Assembly (NCBI GenBank): GCA_032622095.1
Contig: CP136066.1
Location: 49,448,911 to 49,512,910, forward strand
Direction: 5' to 3'
DNA from: Siphonodentalium dalli
Lineage: Eukaryota; Mollusca; Scaphopoda; Gadilida; Siphonodentaliidae
Length of the DNA stretch: 64,000 bases
Shown piece after piece: positions 10,832 through 22,940 of the stretch (position 1 is the first letter of the stretch; the number at the start of each line of letters is the position of its first letter). The notes under the pieces were generated by a model. It was not told the origin of the DNA, searched no databases, and saw nothing but the letters and a program-made list of their open reading frames with translations. Both the position numbers and the translations under genes were made by a program.

Positions 10832-13734
10832 TAATGGTTGCATTAGTTGAAAATCGACTATAACCAAGATCGCTATTTGCGTCGTTTTAGAAACACCAGC
10901 GCAGTTATTATTATATTTTTCAAAAATATATATGTTCTTGAATGTTTTTGTTTTATCAAATCGCTCTAGTTATCCAATCACCTTGAAAATTACAACTTTA
11001 GAAAAATAACGGTACTTTTTCGTAACGGAATTAGTTTGCCCTACCCGCATCATAGCAATTCAACATGACCACCGGCATCATAGTATATTAGCATGCCCAC
11101 TTGACCAGGGGTGGACACGCGACAGCTCAGCTACAGTTATGTATTATTGTTTCAAACCGCTTAACATTAAATGGCTGGTGTTACATGCATGTTTCAGTTG
11201 GACGTTATGTTACAATTTGCTTGATCGAAGAGTTCACAAACTATTTTCTCAAACATGTTTGGTTTTTGAGTAAAAGGAAATATCTATATCAATACAATGT
11301 GTACATTGTTCGGTCCTTTTTCTGATAATGTTGGTATATGTTTCTGGTGTTTCTGACGTATGTGATAAAATAGTGTGTAATCGTACACCTATATACCTGT
11401 ATATGGATTGTTTCAAATTTCTCTTATATTATATAATGCGGCTAAATTTTAAATGGTGATGCCATACAGTGTTTGCACGAAGATGAACTTCCAAGCACGA
11501 CGTGTTATATAATAGGTGTTTTCGAAGTCGAAATCAAAGTTGATATTGAGTAATTAGACAACGCGCCATAAAACCAATGACATACACGTATACCTATGAT
11601 CTAGCCTGCATCACGATTACCATTGATTTGTGCTAATAAATCAGAAGCCGTGCGGTATATACACGTAAGCATTACGCACTCTGGAAGCGGAACATACTTA
11701 TGTATGTACAGCGAATTACCAATGAATAATAATTATAATTGAATTGTATGTGTATGTTCTATTTTATCACTTCTGTTAACTGTTACATTTGCATGTTAGT
11801 TTATAGTAATAAACAATCACAAACATCACTATTCTGAAAATATATTTTAAAACCTTACTTGAATTTCGTAGTGCGACATCGCGTTATTTTGGCTGAACGA
11901 AATATAGGATATCTAGCGTTCTGAATTGATACCGGACAAATATATTTGATTATTTTCGCGACCGACTAGCTGCACTTTTCGCCAGCGGAAATACATTTGT
12001 TCTGGCAGAAACAACAGAAACTCATTATCGCCAGAAACAATGTACATGCGTTGACGACAAGTTGGTCGCGAAATTAAGTCCTTAAGCCATATCATGAGAT
12101 ATTTCTGGTATTAATTATGAGAAGAAAACAAAACACATTTGCTTTGAATTGTTTACAAAATACTTTTGGGAGTTGGTGACTTTCCAAAATAAGACGAGTC
12201 TAAATCCTGAACAAGGATCATTTGTATAAGACCTATTTTATTGTCACAATGTGACATTCGTGTGCAAACACGTCGTGGTCACTTCAACCCATGTAATCTG
12301 AGTAAATGATGAGATTTTGTATGGAATATTAAAAGAAACATTTCAGAGCTGACGAAACGCACAATACATATAGTTTGATATACTGATATTGAACTAATCC
12401 CAACAGAAATGTCGAAGATACTTGCTTGCCCAGGGCTCTTATACACAGGTGTCGATTTTCTCATATTACGACACACGTCCCGGCTTACGGTCATGATCCC
12501 CAGTTGGAGCTGTCACTCCAACAGCCTACCTTCACTGCGTCAATACAGTAACAGGTTTACCACCATTTATGGAGCAACGGGATACTTTCTGACAAGCCAA
12601 AACTTATGGGGAAATAGCGTCTGGTACTTGATATATGCCCGGGAACACACCGTCGGTATTATGTTATAGCTGCAGGGAGATGAAGGGGTGGCTTATACAG
12701 CTAGTGTGGGAACTAAAGAGTTAAATATCTTATAAATATGTTCAGTGCGTAAATACAATTCAAGTTCGAAAAAGGGTTCGGTCCGAATCATTTTTTACTA
12801 AGTTATGACCCTTTTTACTTAAAATTTTCCAAATTTGAGATTTCTCGATAAATTTAAATTGGGCTGTTTGGTCTGAAGGAAATGTGTATGTTAGCTGTTT
12901 AGTGCAAAATACAGGTCTATACTAAGGGTTTGTTTCGAATAAGTTTTACTGAGTTCTGGCCCATTTTAGAGTAAGGATTTTCCAAATTTGAGGTTTCTGG
13001 ATAACTCAGGTTATTTGATCGGAACCAAATTTGATGTATGATTTTTCCAGTCATATTTTGTTACCAAGAAGACCCTTATCGCTTGTCCAGGATCATCTAT
13101 AAATTCTGTCCTACTTTCTAGAAAGCCAATGCCCTAAATGAATCAAATTTAAAGGGGATTTGTATATTATTTAAAGGGGCATTGTGTCCTCAGTACGTAT
13201 GTGGCTTATTTCATGCTGTATTAAATTGTAATGATGTTGAGAAAATACTATTGTATAAGTTACTTTAATATAATAGTAAATAAAATGCCATACAAAAACA
13301 CTCATTGTCGAAGCAGTCAGTTGCTATTTGCAATATTGAAATACAGTATATCGAGTTTGAATATACAAGCTCTGTTTAGTTGTTTTGAACAGAAAATTAG
13401 CTATGTGATTTTATTTATATATTACTTTTATAATAAAATACAGGTAGCCCACAATCGTGCTACAATAAAGTAACCCAGTAAGTCATGAGTGTTTGTGAAC
13501 CTGATTCTTTTCATGCAACTTTGTCTTGCGTTGGTTCGTGGAACTGGTTGTAATGAACATATTCTTTCTTAAACAATTAATGAATTTCTTGGCATATATA
13601 TAGCATGGACACCAGTCAGAATAATTTTATTGGTGCCAACAACAATATCAGAAGGTGTATTAAACCATTCGCAATGAATGTGTTATATAATTATTGTTTA
13701 TTGACCTCCAAGTATGAAGAGCTAACGAGTTATG
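10832..13734. other. Non-genic stretch with a diverged direct repeat
   Basis: No supportable gene. Around 12770-13060 two diverged copies of a ~170-bp segment share TTTTCCAAATTTGAG (at 12825 and 12979) and GGTTYGKTYCGAATMA-type sequence. A few open frames of 60-86 codons show no domain features. Confidence 0.45.
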
Positions 13735-14640
13735 TGGCTTATATTGACACGTATGAATACCTATACAGTGAAAAATGGGTGGCATACAAAGTCAAATATA
13801 ACTCTTTTGAGTAGTACTCATTAGGGGCAATAGCCTAACCTGTATATGCAATGCGTTGAAACCAGTTATTAGGGAGACATATATAACGAGCACGTACGTG
13901 TCTCCATAATCACGGTTTATCACCTATCAGTTAACTTGAGAAAGTTAATATTCCCACAATACCCGCGTGTGGCTTCTATATATATATGGACACGTATTTA
14001 TATATATACAATAAATAAGTTGGTGGCAAAAAAAGCCAAATATTACTCTTTTGAGTCGCAATCATTGGGGATAATAACATAACGTGTACATATGCAATAC
14101 GTTGCAGAAACATACATGCATGCTGGTTATCTTTGTCTCCTTAATAACGGTTTATTACGTATAAGTTAATCTGAGAAAGTTAATATTCCCACAATACCCA
14201 TATAGTGGCTTCTATAGACACGTATGTATATCAATACAGTAACAAATGAGTGGCATACAAAACAAATATAACACTTTTGAGTTGTAATCTTTAAGGACAA
14301 TAACCTAACATGCATATGCAATGCGTTGATATCCGTCAATAGGGAGACACATATAACCAGCATGTACGTGTCTCCCTAATCATGGTTTATTACATATCAG
14401 TTAATTTGAGAAAGTTAATATTCCCACAGTGTCCACTACGTGGCTTCTATGGACACGTATTTATACCTATACAATAACAAATTGGGTGGCATACAAAGTC
14501 AAATATAAGTCTTTGAGTTGTCATCATTAGGGACAATAACCTAACGTGCATATGCAATGCGTTGAAAACAGTTATTGGGGAGACATATATAACCAACGTG
14601 TACGTGTCTACCTAATCACAGTTTTTTACCTATCAGTTAT
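13735..14640 (+). repeat. Tandem repeat, period 235-236 bp, about 3.8 copies
   Basis: The segment TGGCTT(C)TA recurs at 13735, 13970, 14206 and 14441, giving periods of 235, 236 and 235 bp. Each unit contains GTTAATTTGAGAAAGTTAAT-type sequence, a GGTGGCATACAAA block and an imperfect palindrome AGGGAGACAYATATAA...ACGTGTCTCCCT. Short open frames inside are unconserved. Confidence 0.88.
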
Positions 14641-14649
14641 CATTTATTA

Positions 14650-14840
14650 TATTAACTCGCCACGTTATAGTATGGGGGGAAAAGTCATATTGTACTCCCA
14701 AATGTCATATTGGACTCCCGAGTGTACAATGCCACGTTATATTGGGACTCTGTGACGTAACGAATTACCTATTGCGAAATAAACAGATTTAGCAAACGTT
14801 TCACTTCCGCGTTGAGTATTTTTTATTGCCGTGTTTACTG
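14650..14840 (+). repeat. Dispersed repeat with AAAGTCATATTG motifs
   Basis: Contains AAAAGTCATATTGTACTCCC and TCATATTGGACTCCCGAGTG, then GTTTCACTTCCGCGTTGAG. Reverse-complement matches occur at 36660-36745 and 35985-36060, so this is part of a dispersed element present here in one orientation and near 36 kb in the other. Confidence 0.6.
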
Positions 14841-15069
14841 TTCCAAATCAAATCATGCATACTGTGTGTTTCGTCATCACGGTTTCTACAAATAAAATGC
14901 GAGCGCACAATATCCATGTAACTTGTTAGTTTTTTATCATTCTACATTTATATGTATCTGATTTAAAAAATAAAACGATGAAAATACTAGGCACACACAC
15001 ATAGTAAAATACTGGTATATAAGCCTTTTATCAAAGTCGGAATGTCATTTTGAAAAGATAAGAGATCAC

Positions 15070-15885
15070 CCATGACTATCTTTAAACGATTTAGAATTTG
15101 GAAAGTTGACGCATAATTTGGTCGCCTATTATAAAAAATAACCAAAAACAACCATGTCATCGATGACCTTTCACCTATTAAATGGCGATCGCGATCTTAA
15201 AAAAAAATCGTATTAGTAGCGAAAACAGGAATGCATGTTTACATAGCACGTGTCTAATTATGCCAGCTAATGGGATTTTATATTCGAGAACAGTTGAAGC
15301 TGCTTTCACAGACCTGCGGCGGACGCACAAGGCCAACGCTATCGGGTTTGTGGCTGACCACTGGCACTGCGCATAAACCGATAGCCGCAGACACTGCACG
15401 CATGTGTCAGCCGCAGGTCTGTGAAATCAGCTTTAACTTCAGACAGACAAAATTGCGACTACGACCTCCAAGTCATCTGGCCATTTGAACGGGTTCCAAA
15501 CAATTATGTTTCGAGTGAAAAGGTCAGAGGTAGCAAATTACTCTAAATGACGCGGAACGTGAAATGTTGACGCATCATTTTGTCGTATATTGCAATTTTA
15601 GAAGATATGAACACTTCAATTAAAACAAGTTGTAAATTTTCAATGAGCTTCCCACAACAATCATGTGATCGATTTTGCAAAAAAAATGTATTGGTAATCG
15701 CATTAGCTCAAATATGACTGTACGATTACACACCACATGTCCCAATTAGGCCAGATAAAGGGATTTTATAATCGACAACGGTTAAACCACAAGACAGACC
15801 ACCACACTGTTGGTCCAACCAAATTGCGACCACGCCCTTTAGGCCATGTGTACGTGTGAACGGGTCCCAAACCATATTCTTGCAT
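15070..15885 (+). repeat. Two diverged tandem copies of a ~470-bp repeat, the first carrying a palindrome
   Basis: Copy 1 (about 15070-15525) and copy 2 (about 15545-15885) share in order GTTGACGCAT, GCCAG(A/C)TAA(A/T)GGGATTTTAT, CAAATTGCGAC or AAATTGCGAC, and AACGGGT(T/C)CCAAAC. Copy 1 holds an extra palindromic block at 15293-15437 with 28-bp arms (GTTGAAGCTGCTTTCACAGA at the left; reverse at 15410-15437, 2 mismatches) and a nested stem (15338-15354 with 15371-15385). Copy 2 has no counterpart to that block, so it is probably an insertion. Confidence 0.65.
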
Positions 15886-16147
15886 ATGGCGAAGTCCACC
15901 CGTTATGTGTGTACACCTCCTTTGGTAAGAAATACTGCTGACCTTGTGATTTTGATTGCGAATTATAAATGTTATACCTAAACAGAATACAACCAAAGCA
16001 TATTATGCAATCTGATTGTTAACATTTATGAGGCCTGATAACCCTGACTAGATCACAGGACGTATAACTGTTATATTTATATATTTACATACACCTGATA
16101 TCTCTTCCGATTTCCCCATAGCGTTACGGTAGACACGCCCCCTTATT

Positions 16148-16215
16148 CAATGCGTTCATAAATCTATGAACGTAACGTCACGTTCAATGTCGTTCATAGG
16201 TTTATGAACACATTG
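16148..16215. repeat. Double palindrome
   Basis: CAATGCGTTCATAAATCTAT and following bases (16148-16172) form a 25-bp inverted repeat with 16191-16215 (2 mismatches). Each arm is itself palindromic (GTTCATAAATCTATGAAC; GTTCATAGGTTTATGAAC), so a cruciform with two sub-stems is possible. Confidence 0.7.
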
Positions 16216-16423
16216 TTCCCGGAAATCACCGGGGATTGTCGGACATTACCGACTGCTTGAGTATCTAGTCAGCCAATACGCCAAGGATTTGATAGCAAAC
16301 AATATGTAATCGAGGTTCACGATTGGATGGCTTGTGGCATCTGATCGCGAGCACGGGTGGCACAAGATGTTCGGTTGACTATCAGAATGTTGGTTATCAT
16401 ATAATTCCATAATATGTCAAATA

Positions 16424-16570
16424 TAGCGAATTATCGAAATATGAAATACAACGAAAAAGCGAAATATGAAAATACAGCGAAATAGCACGAAAAATCGAAA
16501 TAGGAAAATACAGCGAAATAGCGAAATAGGGCGAAATATAGAGCAAAATATAGAAATAGGAAATTATTTT
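16424..16570 (+). repeat. Low-complexity CGAAATA repeat
   Basis: Irregular reiteration of CGAAATA, GAAAATACAG and similar words over ~145 bp, giving a long-open but meaningless reverse frame. Immediately followed by two copies of AATAACGGACATATTTG about 38 bp apart. Confidence 0.7.
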
Positions 16571-16664
16571 TATAAACGAAATAACGGACATATTTGAAAA
16601 AAGTGTTTTTGACTTAATAACGGACATATTTGGAGAAGTGTTTTAAAGAGCGTAAGTATATAAA

Positions 16665-16823
16665 TATGAATAATAAACGGCGGACTCAACGTGGTCATGG
16701 GTTTTGACTCCGATAAAAAATCAGCAAACTCCGCATGAACACCTTTGGGGTTTATGCAGTTTGCTGAATTTTTCTCGCGGTCAAAATCCCATGACCACAT
16801 TGAAACCGCCGTTCATTTCTTAT
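16665..16823. mobile_element. Fold-back element, ~75-bp arms
   Basis: The left arm (about 16665-16741) includes CGTGGTCATGGGTTTTGACT and ATCAGCAAACT. The right arm (about 16745-16823) is its reverse complement with scattered mismatches. The spacer is only a few bases. Non-coding; a hairpin MITE is the simplest reading. Target-site duplication not resolved. Confidence 0.75.
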
Positions 16824-17925
16824 ATAAAACAAAGTGCACCATTCCAAATTTCATGCATAGAAACAAGTTTTATTCCACACCGAGATGCCAGGCCAGATGG
16901 CACTGAGTAAAATTTTATTCCATAAAATTATATGGATAGCATACACACACTGTTTACATTTAAAACATTACATGTTTCTGAAATACGCTCAAATTCTTTC
17001 ATCCTATCTGTGGTTCTACGTAACTCTGGGTGAGAATTTCACACTATATGTGCCATGAATATGAATGAGCTAAGATCGCATGTAGTAACATCATGATTTA
17101 TAATGGAATATGCAATGGTTTGAATGTAATCAATTTCAATTGGGGGAGGGTCCGGGAGGGTGCGCGTGATCTTTTTTTGGATTTACAGCTGGGAGTTACC
17201 GTTCAAATCTCGAGATTAACGGGGTCTTTATTGGTGTTATATGGTGCTGACAGGTTCATTTAATGACAAAATTACGATTAACCAATTAAGCTGGATAAAC
17301 AACACATGTGGCGGCACACGTCGGTTTCATTTGCGGCCCAACCAAATATACCACATGTAATTTCATTAGGTTGTCGCTTGAGGGATCTAGCAGGAATAAT
17401 ACGCATCGTAGCATTGATCTTGGTTACGAGCACTTTTGGGGTCCGTGAAGTTGGATCGAAGTTCGAAATTCGGTAGAGATTCGACCCCCACTTTTGTTTG
17501 CCTCAAATGCATTGTTGTGTTCCAATTCGTGCTCCCCTGCTCGAATTTTGGGTCAAAAGTGATTTTTTTTCCACTTTTTCTGAGATACTGCTGGACTTGG
17601 AAAATTTAGCCACGGCGCTGGACTTCGAGCAGGGAAACACGAATTGGAACACAACAATGCACTTAAGGCAAACAAAAGTGGGGGTCGAATTTCAATCTGA
17701 ATTTCTAACTTCAATCCAGATCGAAATTCGCCCAGATTGAAATTCAAACCTATAGATCGAGTAATTTCTCGAAGCTGAGCGTTAGTTTGCTTGATTCTCT
17801 TATGGAAAGTATCAAACATACCAAATTTCAGCTCAATCCAGCCATAAACAATGCCACTTCCCTTCGGCACCTTAATATTGAAGGCGAAGTCCAGCGCCGT
17901 GGCTATAAATTTTCCAAGTCCAGCA

Positions 17926-17986
17926 GGGGGGGGGGGGGGTCGGAAAAAAATTCCAGGCACGTATGATGGGGTGGGTGGGTGGGTGT
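17926..17986 (+). other. G-run and potential G-quadruplex
   Basis: A run of about 14 G (17926-17939) is followed at about 17968 by GGGGTGGGTGGGTGGG. Four G-tracts with single-base loops is the strongest class of predicted G-quadruplex. An inverted counterpart with a C17-type tract lies at 19430-19446. Confidence 0.75.
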
Positions 17987-18761
17987 CTCTCGGGTCCAAA
18001 AAGCTGTTTTTTCCATGTGCCAAATTTTTTTTCCATTCCTGCTATTGAGTCTTATTTTGATGTGTTTTGAACAGAAACAGGTCATATATTGTTAATAGTA
18101 ATGCTATACTATATATAGAGGTTATCAGTAGTTGGATCAGTTGCACAATGGCCAACAATAACCCAAATTCAACTTGATAGAACTAGAAACTGCGCTATTG
18201 GAAAATTTAATTTAATCAGGATTCCATCTACTGATACAACAAAATAAGAATAACTATGCAGAACTCAGCTGAAAATAAGCAATAAAATGAAAGCACATTT
18301 GACCATATGAGACATGGAAATAAAGATATAATAAATAATGGAATAAAATATACTTTTGACAACATAAAACATAAAATCTTAACAAATAAATTGAAGGCCA
18401 GCCGGGCCAGCTTGAACAATTTCAAATTGTTTTCCAAGTTAATGTGGATCAGCTTGTAATGTTGATCACAGTAACACAGATTTTATCGTCACTGATATCG
18501 TGAGCAAAAAAGAAGTGAGATTGGGCTATCCATCCATATTATTCCCAATTATTACGAAGCCTATTACTTCAAGCAGTGGCTACCAGCCTGCCATTACACG
18601 CTATAACATGTTTCCTCAGTTCTGGTTTCTGAGATGCACCAAGAAGAGTCACGCGTGTATATCATGGTTGTGTTTGGTATTAGCATTATTCTTCAAACTG
18701 GGATAAACTGGGATGAACAGTTGTATTTCCACATGTTTTGATAAACAATTTGGTTCCAGCA

Positions 18762-18935
18762 ATACAGTAATGAACTAATTAAACGACTCCATAACCACAG
18801 CAGAATAATGGGTAATTTTTTCAGGGGAGAGCTTTCCGATGAATGACAGCAAGCCATATTTCCAACTAAATCCTGAAAAATTACCCATTATTTTGCTGTG
18901 GTTATGGAGTCAATTAATTAGGGCATTACTGTATA
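18762..18935. mobile_element. TA-flanked hairpin MITE (Tc1/mariner-like termini)
   Basis: Arms of about 64 bp: 18762-18825 and 18872-18935 share GACTCCATAACCACAGCA and AATAATGGGTAATTTTT as inverted repeats. The outermost bases read TACAGTAATG at the left and CATTACTGTA at the right, so a TA duplication with CAGT-starting termini, as in Tc1/mariner elements. Spacer ~46 bp, no coding capacity. It sits inside the 17437-20012 composite. Confidence 0.75.
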
Positions 18936-20012
18936 TCACATAGCAAATATCAAAATATCAAATAATCTGAAATTTGTTGTACCGGTACCATGTACTCAAA
19001 TGTGATTATGTGACTAGATCATGTGACTATATATTATGAAAATGAATGTTAATAAAAACTTTGGCACTCTGCCTATATATCCCTAGAAATGTGATTATGT
19101 TGACACATTTCTTGATTAATGACATTTATATGATAAATTCGAATAGTATCGTTATCTCATTATGCACTGTTCTATTCAAATATCGCGCAATAAATTATGA
19201 TAATGCAGAATAATCAGCTATTTGGTTGCTCAGTTGATAATTTTCTCAAATTTAGGGGGGTGGGTATCCAAAACTGACCGGAAAAAAATTCCTGAAACGG
19301 AAAAAAAAAGGGTGGGTGTCCAAAATTGCCTGGAAAAAAAGGCCGGAAACGGAAGAAATTGGGTGGGTGGGTCCCCCGAGGCCGGAAAAAATTAAAATGA
19401 TCATACGTGCCTGGAATTTTTTTCCGACGCCCCCCCCCCCCCCCCCTGAGTCCAGCAGTATCTCAGAAAAAGTGAAAAAAAATCTCTTTTGACCCAAAAT
19501 TCGAGCAGGGGAGCACGAATTGGAACACAGCAATGCATTTAAGGCAAACAAAAGTGGGGGTCGAATTTCAATCTGAATTTCGAACTTCAATCCAGATCGA
19601 AATTCGCCCAGATTGAAATTCAAACATATAGATCGAGTAATTTCTCGAAGCTGAGCGTTAGTTTGCTTGATTCTCTTATGGAAAGTATCAAACATACCAA
19701 ATTTCAGCTCAATCCAGCCATAAACAATGCCACTTCCCTTCGGCGCCTTGATATTGAAGGCGAAATTTTCTAAGTCCAGCGCCGTGGCTAAATTTTCCAA
19801 GTCCAGCAGTATCTCAGAAAAAGTGAAAAAAATAATTTTTGACCCAAAATTCGAGCAGGGGAACACGAATTGGAACACAACAATGCATTTGAGGCAAACA
19901 AAAGTGGGGGTCGAATCTCCACCGAATTTCGAACTTCGAACTTCAATCTAACTTCACGCGAATCTCCACCGAATTTCGAACTTCGATCCAACTTCACGGA
20001 CCCGCACTTTTG

Positions 20013-21839
20013 AGGAGCTTTCTTAATCTTCAAGTATTTTTCGCAAATTGCCCAGACCATCTGGTGTGTTAAACTCTTCCCTAAACCGAAATGAGGCCAG
20101 TCCGTCCCATTTAAATCGCGCGATGTGGCTTCGCGCGCAACGGAAACGTCTCATGCTGTGAACCATGTATGAATTTACCAGTATTACTAAACTGAATTCC
20201 AAGATAATTCTGACACTTGGGAGTAATGGGAGCCAAATCTGACTGGTTACACAAATCAGTACAATCATATATATAATCTTACTACCGGCTCTGGTGTACT
20301 TCCGTACACAAAACTACACAATAATTGTTTAAATACAAGCACCATCGGTCTCTATTGGCACAATTCAAGTACAATTGCATTTTAGATTGGAATTTACGAA
20401 ACTATTCATACATATAAAGCTGGACATCAATATTGGAACACACACAGGATAAATTTCTATCAGGCTAATTGATAACCTTATATCGAGTTACAACAAACGA
20501 GGCCGCATCGACAAGTTCGTGGCATCTGTGCACTGGCTGATTTATTACCTCTTGCGCGATGAGGTGAAATCAAAGAGATACCGATACCGGATATGGCATT
20601 AATTTGTCCATACATTAGGAAGAAAATTCCAGGGATATACATGTACGATGGGTTCTTCTCAGAAGATAGCAGTCATTCTACTTACATATTTGGGACTGGC
20701 CACGACTGCAACAGTTACCATTCTGTAGTCGATCCCAGTCTATCTGCTATATTTTCATGACAATTACTTTACTTAATGCGTGTTAATCGTCGATAATCGT
20801 TCTTGGCTGCGTGGTATTCTCGTGGTGATTCCTTTGTGCGATTGGCAGCATCATTTTATTTAACGGAAATTTTATCGAAATTCAACCCGTCGATTGCAAA
20901 AATTGGCCCAAAGAAAGTAAAGATACCAATATACCGCGATTACTCATAAAAATATGTTATATTGTGTGTGCTATAAAATATGCATATGTGCATATATATG
21001 AAATTACTTTGATACTAACAATTCTTGAAAATTTTATTAATTGTTGAAAATGAGCATTTTAAATTAAATTTGGAAAAACTAAATTTTATTTATATAAATT
21101 TTGATCCCAGTATTCAAAACAAATTAATTTAAATTTAAAACTTTAGTTACGTTTTGGACATTAAATTCGATATTTTAAAGTGATCTGAAACACTCCGGTA
21201 GGGTGATGAAATAGAAATGGAGAATATCTTGCTGAAAGTAGTTATTTTTACAAATATTATATCCAAATTGACAGAACAAACCGTAATTCTTATATATATA
21301 CATTAAATACAGTGACCCCCGATGGCGAAATCATTTGTGTTAATTTACCGCCGATAGTTGCGTCCCGAATCTGGAAGTAAATATTTATAATTGAGCGTAT
21401 AATATAGTAGTTCAGACGATGTTTTCTATGAAGTGGTACGGTCGATTTGTTTGAGATTTTCGGCAATGTTAGTAGAATTCATACATCCCCTCATGGCATA
21501 GCGCATGCATACTAACTAATCAGTTTCACGCGTCCGAACAAGTGCATAATATGTCTTTAACTTATGAATTTTTGTAATGTTATATCCAATTTTTCACCCA
21601 TTTGTTAGAACACGATATCGCCGCACAAACTACCGAAACCATTTGCGTACATGTAATATGAACAAACACAAGAAAATAGTAATGCCAACTAAAATAAAAT
21701 GCGACAACAAAACATGACATGGATATAAAGGCCATAGACACAGATAAACAAATATGATATATATATATAATTCAATATATGAAATTGTTTTTTATTATAA
21801 AAGATTTTATCTGACAATTCTGTATTCATTGACGCTAAG
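20013..21839. other. Non-genic, AT-rich stretch
   Basis: No gene supported. At 20648 a short frame begins MGSSQKIAVILLTYLGLATT, which looks like a signal peptide but stops after 26 codons with no strong donor. 20950-21180 is very AT-rich. Confidence 0.4.
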
Positions 21840-21965
21840 ACCACGTGCGATTTTTCCGTGTTTTTTCCAGGGGGGGGGGGTCTGCAAAAAAATTCCGTAT
21901 ATAGGGCCGGGGTGGGTGGGTGGTCCAGAGGCGGAAAAAATGGTGCTTGTAAATTTTTTCCAAAA
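21840..21965 (+). repeat. G-rich dispersed module
   Basis: TTTTTTCCAGGGGGGGGGG, then TCTGCAAAAAAATTCCGTAT and GGGGTGGGTGGGTGG. The same order (G-run, A-rich, GGGTGGGT) occurs at 17926-18010, reversed at 19250-19450 and reversed at 23370-23525. It is a recurrent mobile-looking module of ~110-150 bp. Confidence 0.65.
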
Positions 21966-22679
21966 TGTGTTTTTATCAAACAATTTACAAGTACTGACCA
22001 TGTAATGTTGTTTGTAAGCATGTTAGTACCATGCTTGTTGGTATAGGGCTATATAGGCAGCTAAAGTGACTCTTTAGCCTCAGATTTAGCAACATTCTGG
22101 ATTTCACAGTATCCCGGACCACTTGATAGTGGACCACTGTATTAACGTTCAGGAAACTTATGATCAACGGAAGAAATATTTAGTAACAAAATTAATATAT
22201 CACCCAGTTGTATTATCTGAATAAAAGTAATAAAACAAAAAAACTCTATCACAAATTGGATACTACATGGTGAATACTCTATGATGACTACTAGTAGATA
22301 TAATTAACCTGATTGTTGCATAACATGAAATTGAAAAGGGTATCTCATAAATTTCTAATGTCTGAAATACTCTCTTGTTCTGGCATGTAATCAAATTCAT
22401 TCCTTCTGGTTATTTCTCATCTTGAATGATTGCAAGTAATGTTAATTTGCAACAATTATCCAAATAAAACTGAATTGGTTATGAAGAATGACATTACTGT
22501 TTACTGCTCAGACAATCCCAAATGAAGGTGACGCTATTCTCATTGAATTTCCGAACTTCATCTGGGAGCTTTACTGCTCAAAAAGACGAAATAAAAATAC
22601 TAATTGTATACTGTTATCACTTACAAATAGATGAACTGAAATAATGTGATGAATTCAGATGCATTGAGAAATGACATTC

Positions 22680-22940
22680 AATTCTTCATTCTGGTCTATC
22701 ACCATACCAAACCACATCAAAATTTGACAACCGACACTTAACTTATATTGCAAAAACTTTGTATGGATTGAATTTCATAAAGTCGAACAGGGCCCATAAC
22801 TCTGGTAGGCATTGGTGGTCACAACCCGCGATATTATGCATATTCGTCCCCCATTTCTGGTCCGTCACCATGCCATAGGGCATCAAATATGACAACTGAC
22901 TCTTGAGTTAAAATTCAAAATGTTTGTATGGACAGACGGC
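22680..22940 (+). repeat. Diverged direct repeat, ~165-bp period
   Basis: TTCTGGTCTATCACCATACC at 22690 and TTCTGGTCCGTCACCATGCC at 22856 head two diverged copies that both run on through ATCAAAATTTGACAAC-type sequence to TTTGTATGGA. GGGCCCATAACTCTGG lies between them; I regard that word as common in mollusc repeats, from memory only. Confidence 0.5.

Larger units (their letters stand above)
17437..20012. mobile_element. 2.6-kb composite element with long inverted termini
   Basis: The left end (GGGTCCGTGAAGTTGGATCG at about 17439) and the right end (its reverse complement near 19998) match for roughly 150 bp and continue into shared modules. The arms carry GATTCGACCCCCACTTTTGT, CAATTCGTGCTCCCCTGCTC and a C/G homopolymer module, all in opposite orientation in the two halves (left about 17437-18010, right about 19250-20010). 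Internal rearrangement repeats some modules directly (19500 and 19850) and as a local inverted repeat (17477-17547 with 17624-17694). Two minus frames share an identical ~60-residue stretch (FDTFHKRIKQTNAQLREITR) because the DNA is duplicated. The central part (18060-19250) has no gene and holds a separate TA-flanked hairpin element. Confidence 0.7.

Noticed and set aside
15178..15488. ORFs of 64-73 codons
   Set aside because: All lie across the 15293-15437 palindrome and are open by chance on both strands.
17553..19878. Two minus-strand ORFs (156 and 208 codons) sharing a conserved ~60-residue stretch
   Set aside because: Identity explained by the duplicated DNA of the composite repeat. No family recognised, and frames end in homopolymer tracts.
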